From positions 1 through 64,000 of the forward strand of contig JAAKBF010000400.1 of NCBI GenBank assembly GCA_012656075.1: a stretch of DNA of 64,000 nt, given 5' to 3'. Under the pieces are notes generated by a model. It was not told the origin of the DNA, ran no database searches, and worked only from the letters and a program-made list of their open reading frames with translations. A program made the position numbers and the translations under genes. Origin of the DNA: Phytophthora hibernalis. Its lineage: Eukaryota; Oomycota; Peronosporomycetes; Peronosporales; Peronosporaceae. Of the stretch, positions 33,154-43,664 are shown in pieces. Position 1 is the first letter of the stretch, and each line of letters starts with the position of its first letter.

Positions 33154-35203
33154 TTACTCCCAGGTGAATGTACGGATGGCGCCCTGCGGTACTGTCGTTT
33201 CCAGTGCCACTCCACCGACCTGCAGCTCGAAGTCAGCCGGCTCCGTATTCTCGTTCATTACTACAAGCACTTTGCGGTTCTCTGGAGTCACGAACGCAGC
33301 GGCCTGCACGAATGAATAGCCAGCAGTCACGCACTGGTCCGCCGTCGAGGCAAGCGAGCGCATCGTGCCGTCTGCGGCATCGAATTTCCACTGCTGGTGC
33401 GGCTTCACTTCTTCCTCGCACATGTCCGTGCTGATACGCACACCGTCCTGAGTAGAGCCGTGGTTAAGCGAGATGCAGTAGTCTCCCATGCGGATGCGGC
33501 CCGAATCCTCGTACGTCCAGTGCTGTTGCGTGTAACGGCAGTCTACAAGCAGACCCTGGTGTCCTTGCCACGGGATCTCCTTCAGGTCAATGCAGAAACC
33601 GGTGCCGGTGACTTCCAGCTTGCCATCATCGGTCGGACGCCATTTCTGTCGCGAGCTGCTATCGCACGCCGCCAGCATCGACGGATAATCCACATAGAGC
33701 TGAGATTCGCCAGGCTGTGCGAAACGAGCTGCCACCTGCGTCTTGACACGGCGCGAGCCAACCGGAATGTACTTGGAGAAGTGCTGGATAAAGTAGTACA
33801 TGGGCTGGATGTAGAAGTCCGAGCCATCCTCCGTCAAAATGATGGGGCATCGCACATGTTCGCCAAGTGATTCGGGCCACCGTTGTGGTCAAGCAGCAAG
33901 TTCCAGTCGACCCAGCCAGCCACGTAGTTGTTCAGATCGGTCATGATGTCGTGTCCGTAACGCTGCGCACGGAACCAGGCAAGGTCCCCATGGCCCACAT
34001 CGGGACAGTTGCAGCTCTCCGTTGCCAGCATAAAGCGGTTTTCGTCCACGAAATGCGTGTCGTTTAGGCGCTCATGGTACTCGACGCCATCCATGTAGCG
34101 CTCATTGTCGTACCAGTGGAATGCCATGCCATCCACGTACTGTGCAGCAGTGGGGTGGTTGTAGATCTCCTCCGCCCATTGACGAACACTGCCGCGGTTG
34201 TGGTCGAAGACCATGAGGAGTAGCTGCGGGTGGTCACGCTCCAGCACAGGTCCCAAGAAATTCCCAATGAACTCGGCCTGGTATTCAGCAGTGTACATGC
34301 ACGACTCCCAAGGAACCTCTGCCTGTGGCTCGTTCTGCGGGGTGAGGCCCCAGAACGAGATGCCGTGCTTCTTGTAAGCCGTGATGAACTTGGAGAAGTA
34401 CAGCGCCCATGTCGCGCGAACGTCGTCTTTCAAGCCGATAGGCTTCGCCGAGTTCAGCATGCTGGCCGTGTAGTCGAGCGTAGAGCGCTTCATCCAAGCC
34501 GGGGACTCCACGGAGCCAGGAAGAGCTTGATGTTAGGCAGGCGATCCAATGCACGCTTGATGAAAGGGATCAGCACCTCCTGGTCGTGCTTCACCTCCTC
34601 GTCGAAATGTTCGAGCTCCGTGTCATTGGCCACGTCGTCGAAACTGTACGAGTTGGCAGAGAGTCCGACGACCCCATGGGCACACGTCCGAACGTGTACG
34701 CGCTGCCCTGGTCTTTGTCAAAGTAGAGCGTCAGCACTTCCTCCTGCTTTTCATGCGGCAGCTTCTGAAACTGCAGCGCCGCAGCTTCCGTGAAGGCTCC
34801 TCCGAAGCCCATGATCTCCTGGAACTTGCTGTCCACGTCCACAGCAACGAAAGACGCAGCGTTCGGCTGAGCGCCGTGCGTCCACTTAAGCCCCGTGATG
34901 GGTTCCATCATGTTGGTCACGTTGTCCACGTACGAGCTCTGGAAGCACGTGAGCTCCGTCCCCAAGGCAGGAGCAGCAGCCACTGCAGACTTGGGCTGCG
35001 GCGAGGACTCCGTCGCCTCTGTGGGAGACACAGCGGCGTCCTCGGGCAGTGTAGTGAGACCAAAGACCGCCAGGATGGCGCACACCCCAGACTCCGAGCC
35101 CCACGAGGCTCCATTTGATCACAGAACGTCTGCGCGTTGCGCGCGCACTCAGTCGCTCGTCGCTCGCTAGGGAGCTGGTGCCGTACACGGTTGGCTCGGA
35201 CAT
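33154..35203 (-). CDS. GH30-B, glucosylceramidase-like glycosidase with beta-trefoil
   Basis: Start ATG 35203 (MSEPTVYGTSS). A short cytosolic tail and a membrane helix (about 35110-35050) predict a type II membrane or secreted anchor. GH30 barrel motifs: QEIMGFGGAFTEAAALQF, TFGRVPMGSSD, KLFLAPWSPP, the acid/base Glu in TPQNEP (about 34340), the nucleophile Glu in LATESCNCP (about 34020) and WVDWNLLLDHNGGPNH. The C-terminal part holds three repeats of beta-trefoil type (QKWRPTDDGKLEV; QHWTYEDSGRIRM; QQWKFDAADGTMRS) before the final beta-sandwich strands (NRKVLVVMNENTEPADFEL), ending FTWE. Frame breaks at 35084, 34662, 34501 and 33844 are single-base changes, mostly in runs of four G/C. All catalytic motifs are intact. 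The family cleaves glucosylceramides or beta-glucans; the exact substrate is unknown. Confidence 0.85.
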
Positions 35204-35428
35204 CTTGACACAAATGAAGATCGAAGGGACGCGACACTTACCAGTACTCTGCGGAGATGAACTCACACCCTATCCACAAGATCTGTGCCCGTGCAGCACA
35301 TCCCCTGATTTCCAGATTTTTGAAATTAAGTATTCGAGGATATGAACAATCATTTAGCGACAGTATTTACTGTCCGAGGTATTTTCCGCGACATTCCCCC
35401 GCCAGTCAGTTTGCGATTTCGAGTGGCG
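35204..35428. other. upstream region of GH30-B
   Basis: Read on the minus strand, TCTTCATTTGTGTC lies 10-20 bp before the ATG and is a weak Inr-like sequence. Nothing else recognised. Confidence 0.3.
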
Positions 35429-37548
35429 GAGAAGAAGCATTGGTCGGGACGTGCGGAACCGCGCCACGTGGCTCAGATTCAGCGCCATCCGCGCCTGCGC
35501 AGGGGCCGGAAACGTTCAAGGTCGTTTCGGCGGAGCTACGATCAAGCAGATGGACAGCGAAGTCCCCTTCAAGCTAAGCCTCAGCTCCAACATGAAGTAG
35601 ATACTTCCGGGGCGCGATCCGAATGGGGAAGAAGGCGTTGATTTGGGGGGCGAGCTTTGTTTTCTATGCGGAGCGAGGTAAGCTGGTTGTACACGTGCCA
35701 GCTCTGTGTGTGATGCTAACACATGCTCTTTCTGTAGTTGCGAGAGAGAGGACCGTGGAGAGGCTGCACACAGCGCAGGTGTCACCACAGCTTCCAGCAC
35801 AGAAGAATCCTGCGTGGAATACGCCAGCACGGGAGCCTCCTGCACGGAAACAGCCAGCACCGAAGTCTCTTGCGCGGAAGCCAGCTTCGAAGCCTACACC
35901 GCACAAGCCACCAGCTCCGAAAGTGACCGCAAAGACGTCTCCAGCACCAAGTGAGTCGCCGGTGCGTGAGGCTATGTCTGGTACGTATCTTCCGCTTGTC
36001 TCGTACAAGAAGTATTTACTAACGTGTATATCTATGCTGTATACATTGATTTTCTATGGTGTATCGTACAGCTTCGGGTGTCGTTCAAGCCGAGTCAGAG
36101 GGCGGCAGTGATCCTGGTGTACAACGACGCACGAAGAGCTGCGAGGCACGAAGCGTCGTGAGTTCGAAGATGGCGGACAAAGTGGCGATGACGAATCCAT
36201 GGTCGCCGAGCAGAATATTATTGGAGGTTCGTTCATCGACTATGTTGTATATGCATGATACAAGTTATGCCTAACTCGTACGTTATGGCGTATATTTGCT
36301 ATATTAGACCAACAACAAGTCATTGACATCTTGAGAGATGAGTCTGAGAGCCTCAAGTGTTCCAGCACCAAAGACCAAGCCTACCAGGTGCTGGATTATG
36401 GAGATGAGTCTGAGGAAGTATAATTTAGCGATAAGGAAGCAACTGACACGGATTCATCGGCTTCAGGCACAACTGACTTGACTTGTTGTGGTAGATCGAT
36501 TCTACACCTATATTGTCTTGGTCGTTCAGCTCCTACTCATGTTGTTTTCCACTATTGGTACCATCATGACGAACCGCCGCAGCTTCTACAAGGCAGTGAT
36601 GAACAAGAAAAAAGCGTCAGAAGGATATTCCGCGTGGAAATTGCCTTCGCACGCTCGAAGCATGTGCACGTCATGACTGGTATATATGTTGATCCGATAG
36701 CAAGCCCGTTCATTTCCTGTCAGTCGGAGGCAATTTGACGCTGGATCGCGTGACTCGGCGCGAGAAGACCGACGAGCAGAACGAAGTGGCGTGCCCCAAT
36801 GTTATCAAGGACTGTCATCGGTTCATGGGCGGAGTTGATGTGTTCGATCAACTCTGCTTGCAGCGATATTTGATGCAGCGCTCTATTACGTTTCGCAAGT
36901 ACTACAGGTCGCTGTTCTTGGGACTCGTTGACCTCGCGATTTCGAATAGATACATTGTGCACCGCGCCTACTGCAAGAAGAGGAACATGAAGGCGATGAC
37001 TCACGTGCAGTACATGTGCAAGCTCGACATGCAGTTGATCGAGCTCAAGGCGGAAGATATGTACGAGGGAAACACTTTCCAAGCGGGTAAGTATCTCTTC
37101 AGTATGTGATGCGTTTGCTAAGCTGTATATACTGAGTTGATATCTTGTATATCCAGGTGAGTGTTTTCGGGTGAAACCTACGATACACCGGAGTCTGAGG
37201 GCAGGTCCCTAGAAAGGCGACGACTGGCGCGAGCATTTAGGACAACGCAAGCGAGTGCAGAAGAACTGCAAGGTCTGCACGATTCTGACCGACGATGGCA
37301 AACGTGGCGCAACTACTACGTACTACTGCGATGGTTGCGACTTCCCGGGGCCGATAAACTTGTGTATAAAGCCAAAATGGCCAGTGAAAAACGCCATCAT
37401 GAGTTGCTGGGAGATCTGGAACCCGGAGTACAAGAACGGCAAAGAGCTTCCAGCTAACAAGAAGGGCAAGATTCATGTGCGAGCGACGAAAGCTGCTGCA
37501 TCTCCAGGAAAGTCGCCTGCCAAGTGTCGCCGCATGGACACCGAGTAA
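35429..37548 (+). mobile_element. piggyBac-like element 1, degenerate
   Basis: Plus-strand transposase remains with probable introns 35679-35736 (GTAAGC...GTAG) and 37085-37156 (GTAAGT...CCAG) and others less certain. In order: a Pro/Ala/Lys-rich segment (35760-35960), an acidic segment (QQQVIDILRDESESLKCSST, 36308-36420), then the late part of the DDE_Tnp_1_7 domain: VVDRFYT (36487), SFYKAVMNKKKASEGYSAW, VTRREKTDEQNEVACPNVIK, RFMGGVDVFDQLCLQRYLMQ, FRKYYRSLFLGLVDLAISNR (to about 36960). The C-terminal zinc-ribbon (CKVCTILTDDGKR, YYCDGCD) ends at 37548. The acidic part joins the late catalytic part directly, so roughly the first two-thirds of the catalytic domain is missing. Inactive. Confidence 0.8.
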
Positions 37549-38557
37549 CTAAGCTCGGTGTGTACCTAGCATTCCATGCAGGAGTAAAGGGGCTGCAGTT
37601 GTCGCGCCACTCCGTCGCTCAATATTTCCGCCAAGCGAAGTGCTGGCTCCTCGACGAGTATCCTGTTCAAGATGGAGCTGTGGCCAGCCAGCTGCCCAGC
37701 TTGGGGCGTACCCTTGAACAGCACTGCATCAAACGCGAGAGTGGTAAAGCCGTTGCATGCACGAAGGATGATCTCAAGAAGGTGACAAGTTATCTATATT
37801 CAACGGCCTGCTGTGCGTCAGACTACCAAGATTCAGCACTGCTATGCCTATTGTGGTATCTCTTCGGGCGCGCTTCGAACCTGACCTTCGTCCGGAAGCA
37901 GCAGATCACCATCGGTGCTGGTGGCGTGTTCTTTATCCGCCTCATCCGCGTGAAGACGTCAGACGAGCAGACACTGTCGCTCTTTCCCGACGAAGACTTC
38001 ATGACTTGTCCGTTGCTGGCGCTCGCTCTGGCTTGATCATGCAGGAGTCGCCGTGCGCAGCGCTGCTCAATCACTTGACAGTGCCGTCGAAGGACGTCCC
38101 TGTTGAGCTGACCGACTCGATCCCATTGCTGGACCTGCTTGAAGACAGCGGCGCCCTAGATTCTTCTCAGACATCGAAGAGAAGCACGGCTGTCCACAAG
38201 ACACCGACAGTTGGAGTCCACGCTCTTGTCAACAGCTTGATCGATCGTGTTGTTGGTTCAGCTGGAGTCGAAGAGCCGCTGACCGCTCATTCGTTTCGAC
38301 GTGGCGGCACGCAGCATGCGAACGCGAGCTCAGAGCTGACGGCGCAGGGATATTCGATCGCGGAGCCTGGAACTTTACCACGACCAACAAAGCCTTCGCG
38401 TACGTCTTCAATACCCCGAAAGAAGACCATCAAGTAGCCAAGGTGCAGGCGGGATGGCGCCAAAGCAAGCCTGTGTTCTTCCGTCACTGGAAGTCTTCGA
38501 CTCGACTACACAAGAGGACATTAGAGCAAGCTCTTCAATTCGAGTCATGCGCTGGGT
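37549..38557 (+). pseudogene. Crypton-like tyrosine recombinase
   Basis: Tyrosine recombinase without reverse transcriptase, as in Cryptons. Motifs: the first catalytic Arg in YLFGRASNLTFV (about 37860), a possible catalytic Lys in IRVKTSDEQT, His-x-x-Arg in AHSFRRGGTQHA (about 38285-38320), and a candidate nucleophile Tyr in KAFAYVFNTPKE (about 38390-38425). Two frame changes lie between these motifs (near 38030 and 38349). It begins immediately after the piggyBac zinc ribbon stop; its own N-terminus may be truncated. Cryptons move as excised circles by recombination; this copy is frameshifted. Confidence 0.7.
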
Positions 38558-38776
38558 AACAATGCCTTCCATGTCTTCGCTGCTGTGAGAGATGTGCTGA
38601 CAGCAACCTTCTTCCTCCACTACCCGTCGTTGATGAAGACCAACGCGCAGGCGCCTGCAATGAAGACGATCCAGCGATGCGTTGAAGCCTCTGGTTTGAC
38701 GACGACGAGTCTGCTTGCATGGTCATAGCAACTCACGAGGTCAAAAGCTCAAGCCAACACCACCGCAGTAGACCTG

Positions 38777-39388
38777 ATGGAAGGAAACGTGAAGGCCAAA
38801 GTTGCGTTCGAACATCAGACTGCCTTGATTGAAAGATTAATCGAGGTCAAACGTAGCCTCGAGACTCGAGTCAACTCCCTAGAAGCTGCAAATACCAACA
38901 CTGAAGTGAGGTCATCAGCACATGTAGATCAAGCCAAGCGACCAAGAGATGAAGATGAAAGCGTACCGGTGAAGCGCCGACGCCGCTCAAAGACGATGGC
39001 ACTTATGGACACCTGGTTCGCGTGGCACACTGTCGTTCCGTGCGGATGGCTAAGCACGGACAAGCACAAGAAATCAGATACCAAGCAGCTTGTGGCCTTC
39101 ATGAAGCTCTTCATCGAAGCCGGATACACGCTCGACGAGTCATCGCCCTGCTACAAGGATAGCGTCCGTCAGCTCGGAGAGTTAGCGTCAATCAAAGTCA
39201 CTGCGTACCTTGGCGCGCGAGGCGTACCGTCAAAGGGATCCAACGCTGTACTCAAGGCGCTTCGGCAGCTGCATCGCGAGGGAAGCCTCAACGACCTCAT
39301 CAACGCCTATCGCCAGCGTCTCGCCATCGATAGAGTTGTAGACCCTGCACCTATTCATCACCAAGGCACACTCAAGCTGCTCCCGTAA
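38777..39388 (+). CDS. Crypton C-terminal DNA-binding-like domain
   Basis: A 203-codon open frame following the recombinase: a coiled coil (LIEVKRSLETRVNSLEAAN), a nuclear-localisation-like patch (KRPRDEDESVPVKRRRR), then a conserved-looking domain with TWFAWHTVVPCGWLSTDKHK and KLFIEAGYTLDESSPCYKD. In other Cryptons a C-terminal DNA-binding domain follows the recombinase. I infer this is its equivalent and that both pieces were one protein. Confidence 0.55.
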   Translation: MEGNVKAKVAFEHQTALIERLIEVKRSLETRVNSLEAANTNTEVRSSAHVDQAKRPRDEDESVPVKRRRRSKTMALMDTWFAWHTVVPCGWLSTDKHKKSDTKQLVAFMKLFIEAGYTLDESSPCYKDSVRQLGELASIKVTAYLGARGVPSKGSNAVLKALRQLHREGSLNDLINAYRQRLAIDRVVDPAPIHHQGTLKLLP

Positions 39389-39475
39389 CGCAACACGATC
39401 TTCTTTCCCGCGTCCTTATAGTCGGTGCTTCCGTTGATGTCAGGTCTGCAGCAGTCATTCGAGCATAGAAAATTT

Positions 39476-39539
39476 ACCGATGGGCGGAATCGAACCACCT
39501 TCTTCCCTTTCGGGAGCTTTTCCATTGAGCTACATCGGT
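39476..39539 (-). ncRNA. tRNA-like gene with a GNRA tetraloop instead of an anticodon arm
   Basis: On the minus strand, 64 nt fold as a cloverleaf. Acceptor stem ACCGATG/CATCGGT is 7 of 7 pairs. D-stem GCT/AGC is 3 pairs, with GG in its loop. T-stem GGTGG/CCGCC carries loop TTCGATT. Internal polymerase III boxes are canonical: A box TAGCTCAATGG and B box GGTTCGATTCC. A TTTT terminator lies 4 nt after the 3' end (39469-39472). In place of a 5-bp anticodon stem with a 7-nt loop there is TCCC-GAAA-GGGA, a 4-bp stem capped by a GNRA tetraloop, so no anticodon exists. It lies 88 bp beyond the Crypton coding end, on the opposite strand. It could be a tRNA pseudogene, but the compensated small stem argues for a folded product. 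Confidence 0.65.
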
Positions 39540-40081
39540 TGGGGTTAGACAACAACCTCCCAGGGTACTCGTCTGGAGTGCTCGACGGGGAATTAACGGT
39601 GATTCACAGTTCTTCGTGGCCGCAACAAACCCTCTAAGGTGACCGATGCTCGGTAGCCCCCCTCAATTCACCGCGCCGGGTGGTCAATCGAGTACTGAGC
39701 TCACAGGGCAAAATGGCGCAGCAAATTGCACGTGCGCCACTCATTTACGAGGCGTAGTTACGTATACCACCTATCAAGGAGCCAATCATTTGAGAGGATG
39801 TATTTTTACGAAACCTCCACAATCTGGTGCGATAGAAAATGTTGCGATGCGTCGGATGCTGGTCGGAGTAACACTGACGGTCGGAGACGTGACGATATGG
39901 CCCACAGAAAGGCACATTTATGCCACAATTATCGTTTAAACTGATACGTTTGGTGACTCAAGTATGTATAAACGGGGCACTACTGTTTTGATATCTACCG
40001 GACCGGTACGGTACCTAGTAGTACTAGTAGTACCGGTTACAGTAGAACTAACGTTAGCAGGCAATTGGTTGTCGCATAGCA
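39540..40081. other. intergenic, nothing recognised
   Basis: Unrecognised sequence with one 97-codon frame at 39646-39939 of no known type. At about 40001-40040 there is a short palindromic microsatellite-like patch (ACCGGTAC ... GTACCGGT around TAGTAGTACTAG). Confidence 0.35.
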
Positions 40082-40173
40082 GGAGATCGAGTTTGGGAGA
40101 TCGAGGTTACCAAAAACGGCCCAAAAGGAATTTAAATTTAATTCGAATATTTGTAGGGGTGGTAAAAATAAAC
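40082..40173 (+). repeat. MULE-2 left terminal inverted repeat
   Basis: Contains GGGAGATCGAG twice in tandem at its outer end, then ACCAAAAACGGCCCAAA and GGGGTGGTA. It pairs with 44826-44941 in inverse orientation; the right arm is longer by about 20 bp of insertions. Confidence 0.85.
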
Positions 40174-40855
40174 GGTAAATCTACCGCCCATGTATCCTTG
40201 CCCATGTGCAGACCTGTTTTGAAACATGTTTGGCCATGTTTGTAATTTTTAATTTATCTTGCAGTTTTATTTTGCAAAATTTGACGCCACTCATTTCTGC
40301 CACGTGTCGTTCGAGCGAGAAGCCTCCCTCCCGCATCTTTTGCAGCCCCGTGAGGTCTGCCCAGCCGGAGCGCTCCGAAGTCGCCCACGCAAGCGTTGCT
40401 CGCTCTCCAGTACCCCAGCGTGCACCACACCCCGTCCAACGGCGCAGACCACGGTCACCGCCACCAGCGTTTCTCCTCGCCACTGCCCCGACGTTCCAGG
40501 CCCCGCAACCGCCGACGCAGATAAGGCACGTGCCGCCGCACTAGTACATCACACAGCCGCATCCAGAAGGTGAATTGAGTCGCGTCGCGAGGTACGCCAG
40601 GCGCTGAGAAGAGCTGTGATCTCAGTCATCTAATCGGGCTTATGTTTGTACTTGCACAAGTCTTTCAGACAGCGGCCGCTTACGCTTCTCACCGCTTCAC
40701 GTGTACGCTTCTGCTGCTGCAAGTGTACGTGTACATGGAGACGCATGGTGGCGTCTTTGAGCGTGCTTCTGCCAGTTTCTATCTGTGTTTCCACCATGGG
40801 TGACCCATGTTTTCTGCCATGTTTTGTTCTGCATTCACAACTATCTAGCAAGAGG

Positions 40856-43150
40856 ATGGCTCGCACAAAGAAGACCGGGTCCATCCTGCGTGCAATGAAA
40901 AGAGAGGAGGAAAAAGAGGCAGAGCTGGCTGCGAGCAACAGTGTAGATGATGACGAAGGCGATCTAATGGAGTCAGCCAGCAGCGACGCTGACAGCGACA
41001 CGATTCGCCCCGCTCAAGATACGCGAGCGCTCACTCGTGACGAGGCGTCATCCGGGGATGAGGCTGACCGATATGAAGAAAAATGCTGGGCGAGAAGAAG
41101 AACAAGAAGAAAAAGTAGCTGATCGTGAAGGAGAACAAGGAGAGCATTTCGCACAGCACGGAGACGATTCTGACAGTGACGACAGTGTGTGGACTGAAAG
41201 TGGCGACGAAAGCACTGCAAGTGCTAGTACGTCAGGGAATACCTCATCTACTATCACTGGAGCTGGAAGCGGTTTGAGCAATATCTCGAGGAGTACCAGC
41301 GAGAGAACTGGGTTGTCTTGGCCGTTTGCGAGACACTGAACGTCCGGCTGCGGAATCTCCAGATCAGAAGAATGAAACGGCACGCGGGAAAAGAGTTGTC
41401 TGCAATCCCTCTCGTTCCTGAAAAGTTGAATCCATTCAAGCGTATGTATATCTGCACTCATGGATGGAAACCACGCACTCGATCGAAAGGGCAGCGGCCG
41501 CGTCAAGATGTCAATGGAACTGGGTGTAACACGAGGTTCGTGGCACAACTCGAGCGTCGGAAGAGCGGCAAGTGGTGCGTCCAAGTTCAACTTGCTTTCT
41601 ATGGGCATAACCTTCCTGTATAAAAGCCCATCTACGATTCGTACCCTTCTGTGCGTCGTTTATCGGCCTATTCACCAATCATGAGCGACGTGGAGCTGAT
41701 GGTTGCAAGTGGGACCAAGCCGAGTAGGCTTTACGATCACACTCGGGAGAAGACTCCGCACCGCGTCGAGATTCAAGATGTGTACAACATAATAGCCAAG
41801 ATCAATAGGTCGGGTACGCGTCAGGATTGCTAGTGCGATTCAGACTGTGAATCTAATGAGTTTCCTGCTTATCTCTGACAGGAAGCCCGCTAAGTGATGA
41901 AGACCAGGTCGCCGAGATGCTGGTGAACTTCAACATAACCGCGGATGGTAACGTTGCGTCCATAGATGAGAACAGTTGAGGCCAGACGGCTGTCGTTTCA
42001 ATCAGTACGCAGCGCATGCGGAAGATGTACGCTAGGTTTCCGGAGTTGTTGCTGGTGGACTGCACACACAAGGCCAACAGGTAGGCGCTCCCCTTCTCCA
42101 TGTTTTGGTATGTTTTCATACGTCTTACCATGTTTCCCATGTGCCGCCATGTTTCGACTGCGTTTTTGCGATGAAATGTCTGTTCAGGTACAACTACCAA
42201 CTTTGTACCCTCATGACGATGGATCAGTTCGGCAACGGCCAAGCGGTCCAGCACTCTGGTATCGAGCGCAACGCAGACTGGCACATGGTGAAGGTCATTG
42301 AGCACTTTCAGTCTGTGAATGAGTGGCAAAACACGAAGGTTGTTATGGTGGACAAGGATCTCAACGAGATTGACGTCTTGAAGCGCATGCTTCCTGAGGC
42401 ACGGATTTTACTGTGTCACTTTCACGTGATTAAGTGGCTCCGTGGGGCCATTCGCAACGACAAGCGCTACGGTACATACCCGAGCAGTGTTCTGAAGCAG
42501 ATAGATTTCTGCCTAGCCAATATGGTTTACGCAAAGGCTGTGGAGGAACTTCAGCATCACGCGGATAAGTTTAAGAGTTTGGCGTGTCGTGGCGAGCGTG
42601 ACGCGTTGTGGGGTTACTTCGACACAAACTGGATGGCTTGCACGGAGATCTGGGTGACGCTACATCGTATGAACTTGCCTCACTTCGGAACAACACCAAC
42701 AACCGCCTCGAGAACTTATTCGGTAAGGTGAAGGCTGACCTCGACAGCTCGATGTCGATGAAGGAGTGCTTGGAAACTGTCATCAGGTACCAGCGCCGTC
42801 GAGAAGACGAGTACGTCGCTCGTGTGATGAAGCCAAGGACGGCTCGCAACATCACCTTCGACGACGAAATGAACCAGCTGCTGGGAATGACGAGCGAGTG
42901 GTTTGCAGATATTTTCCTGCCTGAGTACAAGTTTGCTGTCGATTCTGTCTCAATTCGCAGTTACGCCGCGGAACACGAAGAGTTATTTGTGGTGATGCGC
43001 CGCGATGGTCGCTTGCATCGTGTTTACAAGCTCAACTGGACGTGTACGTGCGAGTTCTCTAACACCATGCACCTGCCGTGTCGTCACGCCATGATGTAAC
43101 GCAAGCACGTTGCAGGTATGCTGACGATTCCGTACGCGTCGATACCCGAA
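40856..43150 (+). pseudogene. MULE-2 transposase
   Basis: Starts at ATG 40856 (MARTKKTGSILRAMKR). An acidic Ser-rich part is followed by a FAR1-like zinc-binding region (CTHGWKPRTRSKGQRP ... GCNTRFVAQLERRKSGKWC, 41455-41580). Introns: 41814-41881 (GTACGC...CAG) and 42081-42187 (GTAGGC...TTCAG). The DDE core has the first Asp in ELLLVDCTHKANRYNYQ, the second in VVMVDKDLNE, LLCHFHVIKWLR, and NNTNNRLENLFGKVK. The SWIM finger CTCEFSNTMHLPCRHAMM is complete (43045-43098). Defects: TGA at about 41973, one A short at 42689, and TAA at 43097-43099 just after the SWIM. Much better preserved than MULE-1. Confidence 0.8.
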
Positions 43151-43293
43151 CGGTAAGCTACGTGTCTCCATGTTTTACTATGGTTTGCCATGTTTCACAT
43201 CCATGTTTTCACTATGCTAACCATGATTCGCCATGTTGCCCACGTATGAACCATGTTTTCTCCATGTTTGCCCATGTTTGGTGTCGTCGGCAG

Positions 43294-43664
43294 CGGAAGA
43301 CCTGATTTTCATGCCTGTGAACATCAATGCGAGCCACTGGACGTGCCTGGTGATTGACAAGACGAAAAGGTTGATCTACTGCTATGATAGCATGAACAAG
43401 CGGGCGAACTACAACTTACTGGAGGCGTTGGCACATGAGTTGGTCAAGCGAGGTCTCTCTAGTGAACACCAGGTTATTTCTGTTCAAAGCCCAATCCAGA
43501 AAGACAGCGGTAAGTGCGGGTTGTTCGTATGCGTGTTCTTCTGGCGCCGGGTTGACAAGGAGGCAGGCAACGACTACACGAAGGATGGTTTGCTGCGCCG
43601 TCGTTGGGATATCTTGCAGACGGTGGTGAATTTCAGCAACAGCAACGAGAACGAAGAGCAGTGA
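43294..43664 (+). CDS. MULE-2 Ulp1-like (C48) cysteine peptidase domain
   Basis: The open frame reads FMPVNINASHWTCLVIDK, LIYCYDSMNKR and QSPIQKDSGKCGLFVCVFFW: the His, Asp, Gln and Cys of Ulp1/SENP peptidases at usual spacing. It is followed by a helix and an acidic end (NSNENEEQ). It is separated from the transposase by a probable intron of about 140 bp (43153-43293) that is full of CCATGTTT words, so the peptidase would be the C-terminus of the same protein. Ulp1-type enzymes cut SUMO or similar modifiers; here all catalytic residues are present and the frame is unbroken. Confidence 0.8.

Noticed and set aside
33397..35118. Several plus-strand ORFs of 120-190 codons
   Set aside because: They are mirror frames of the GH30-B gene in GC-rich coding DNA; catalytic motifs are on the minus strand.
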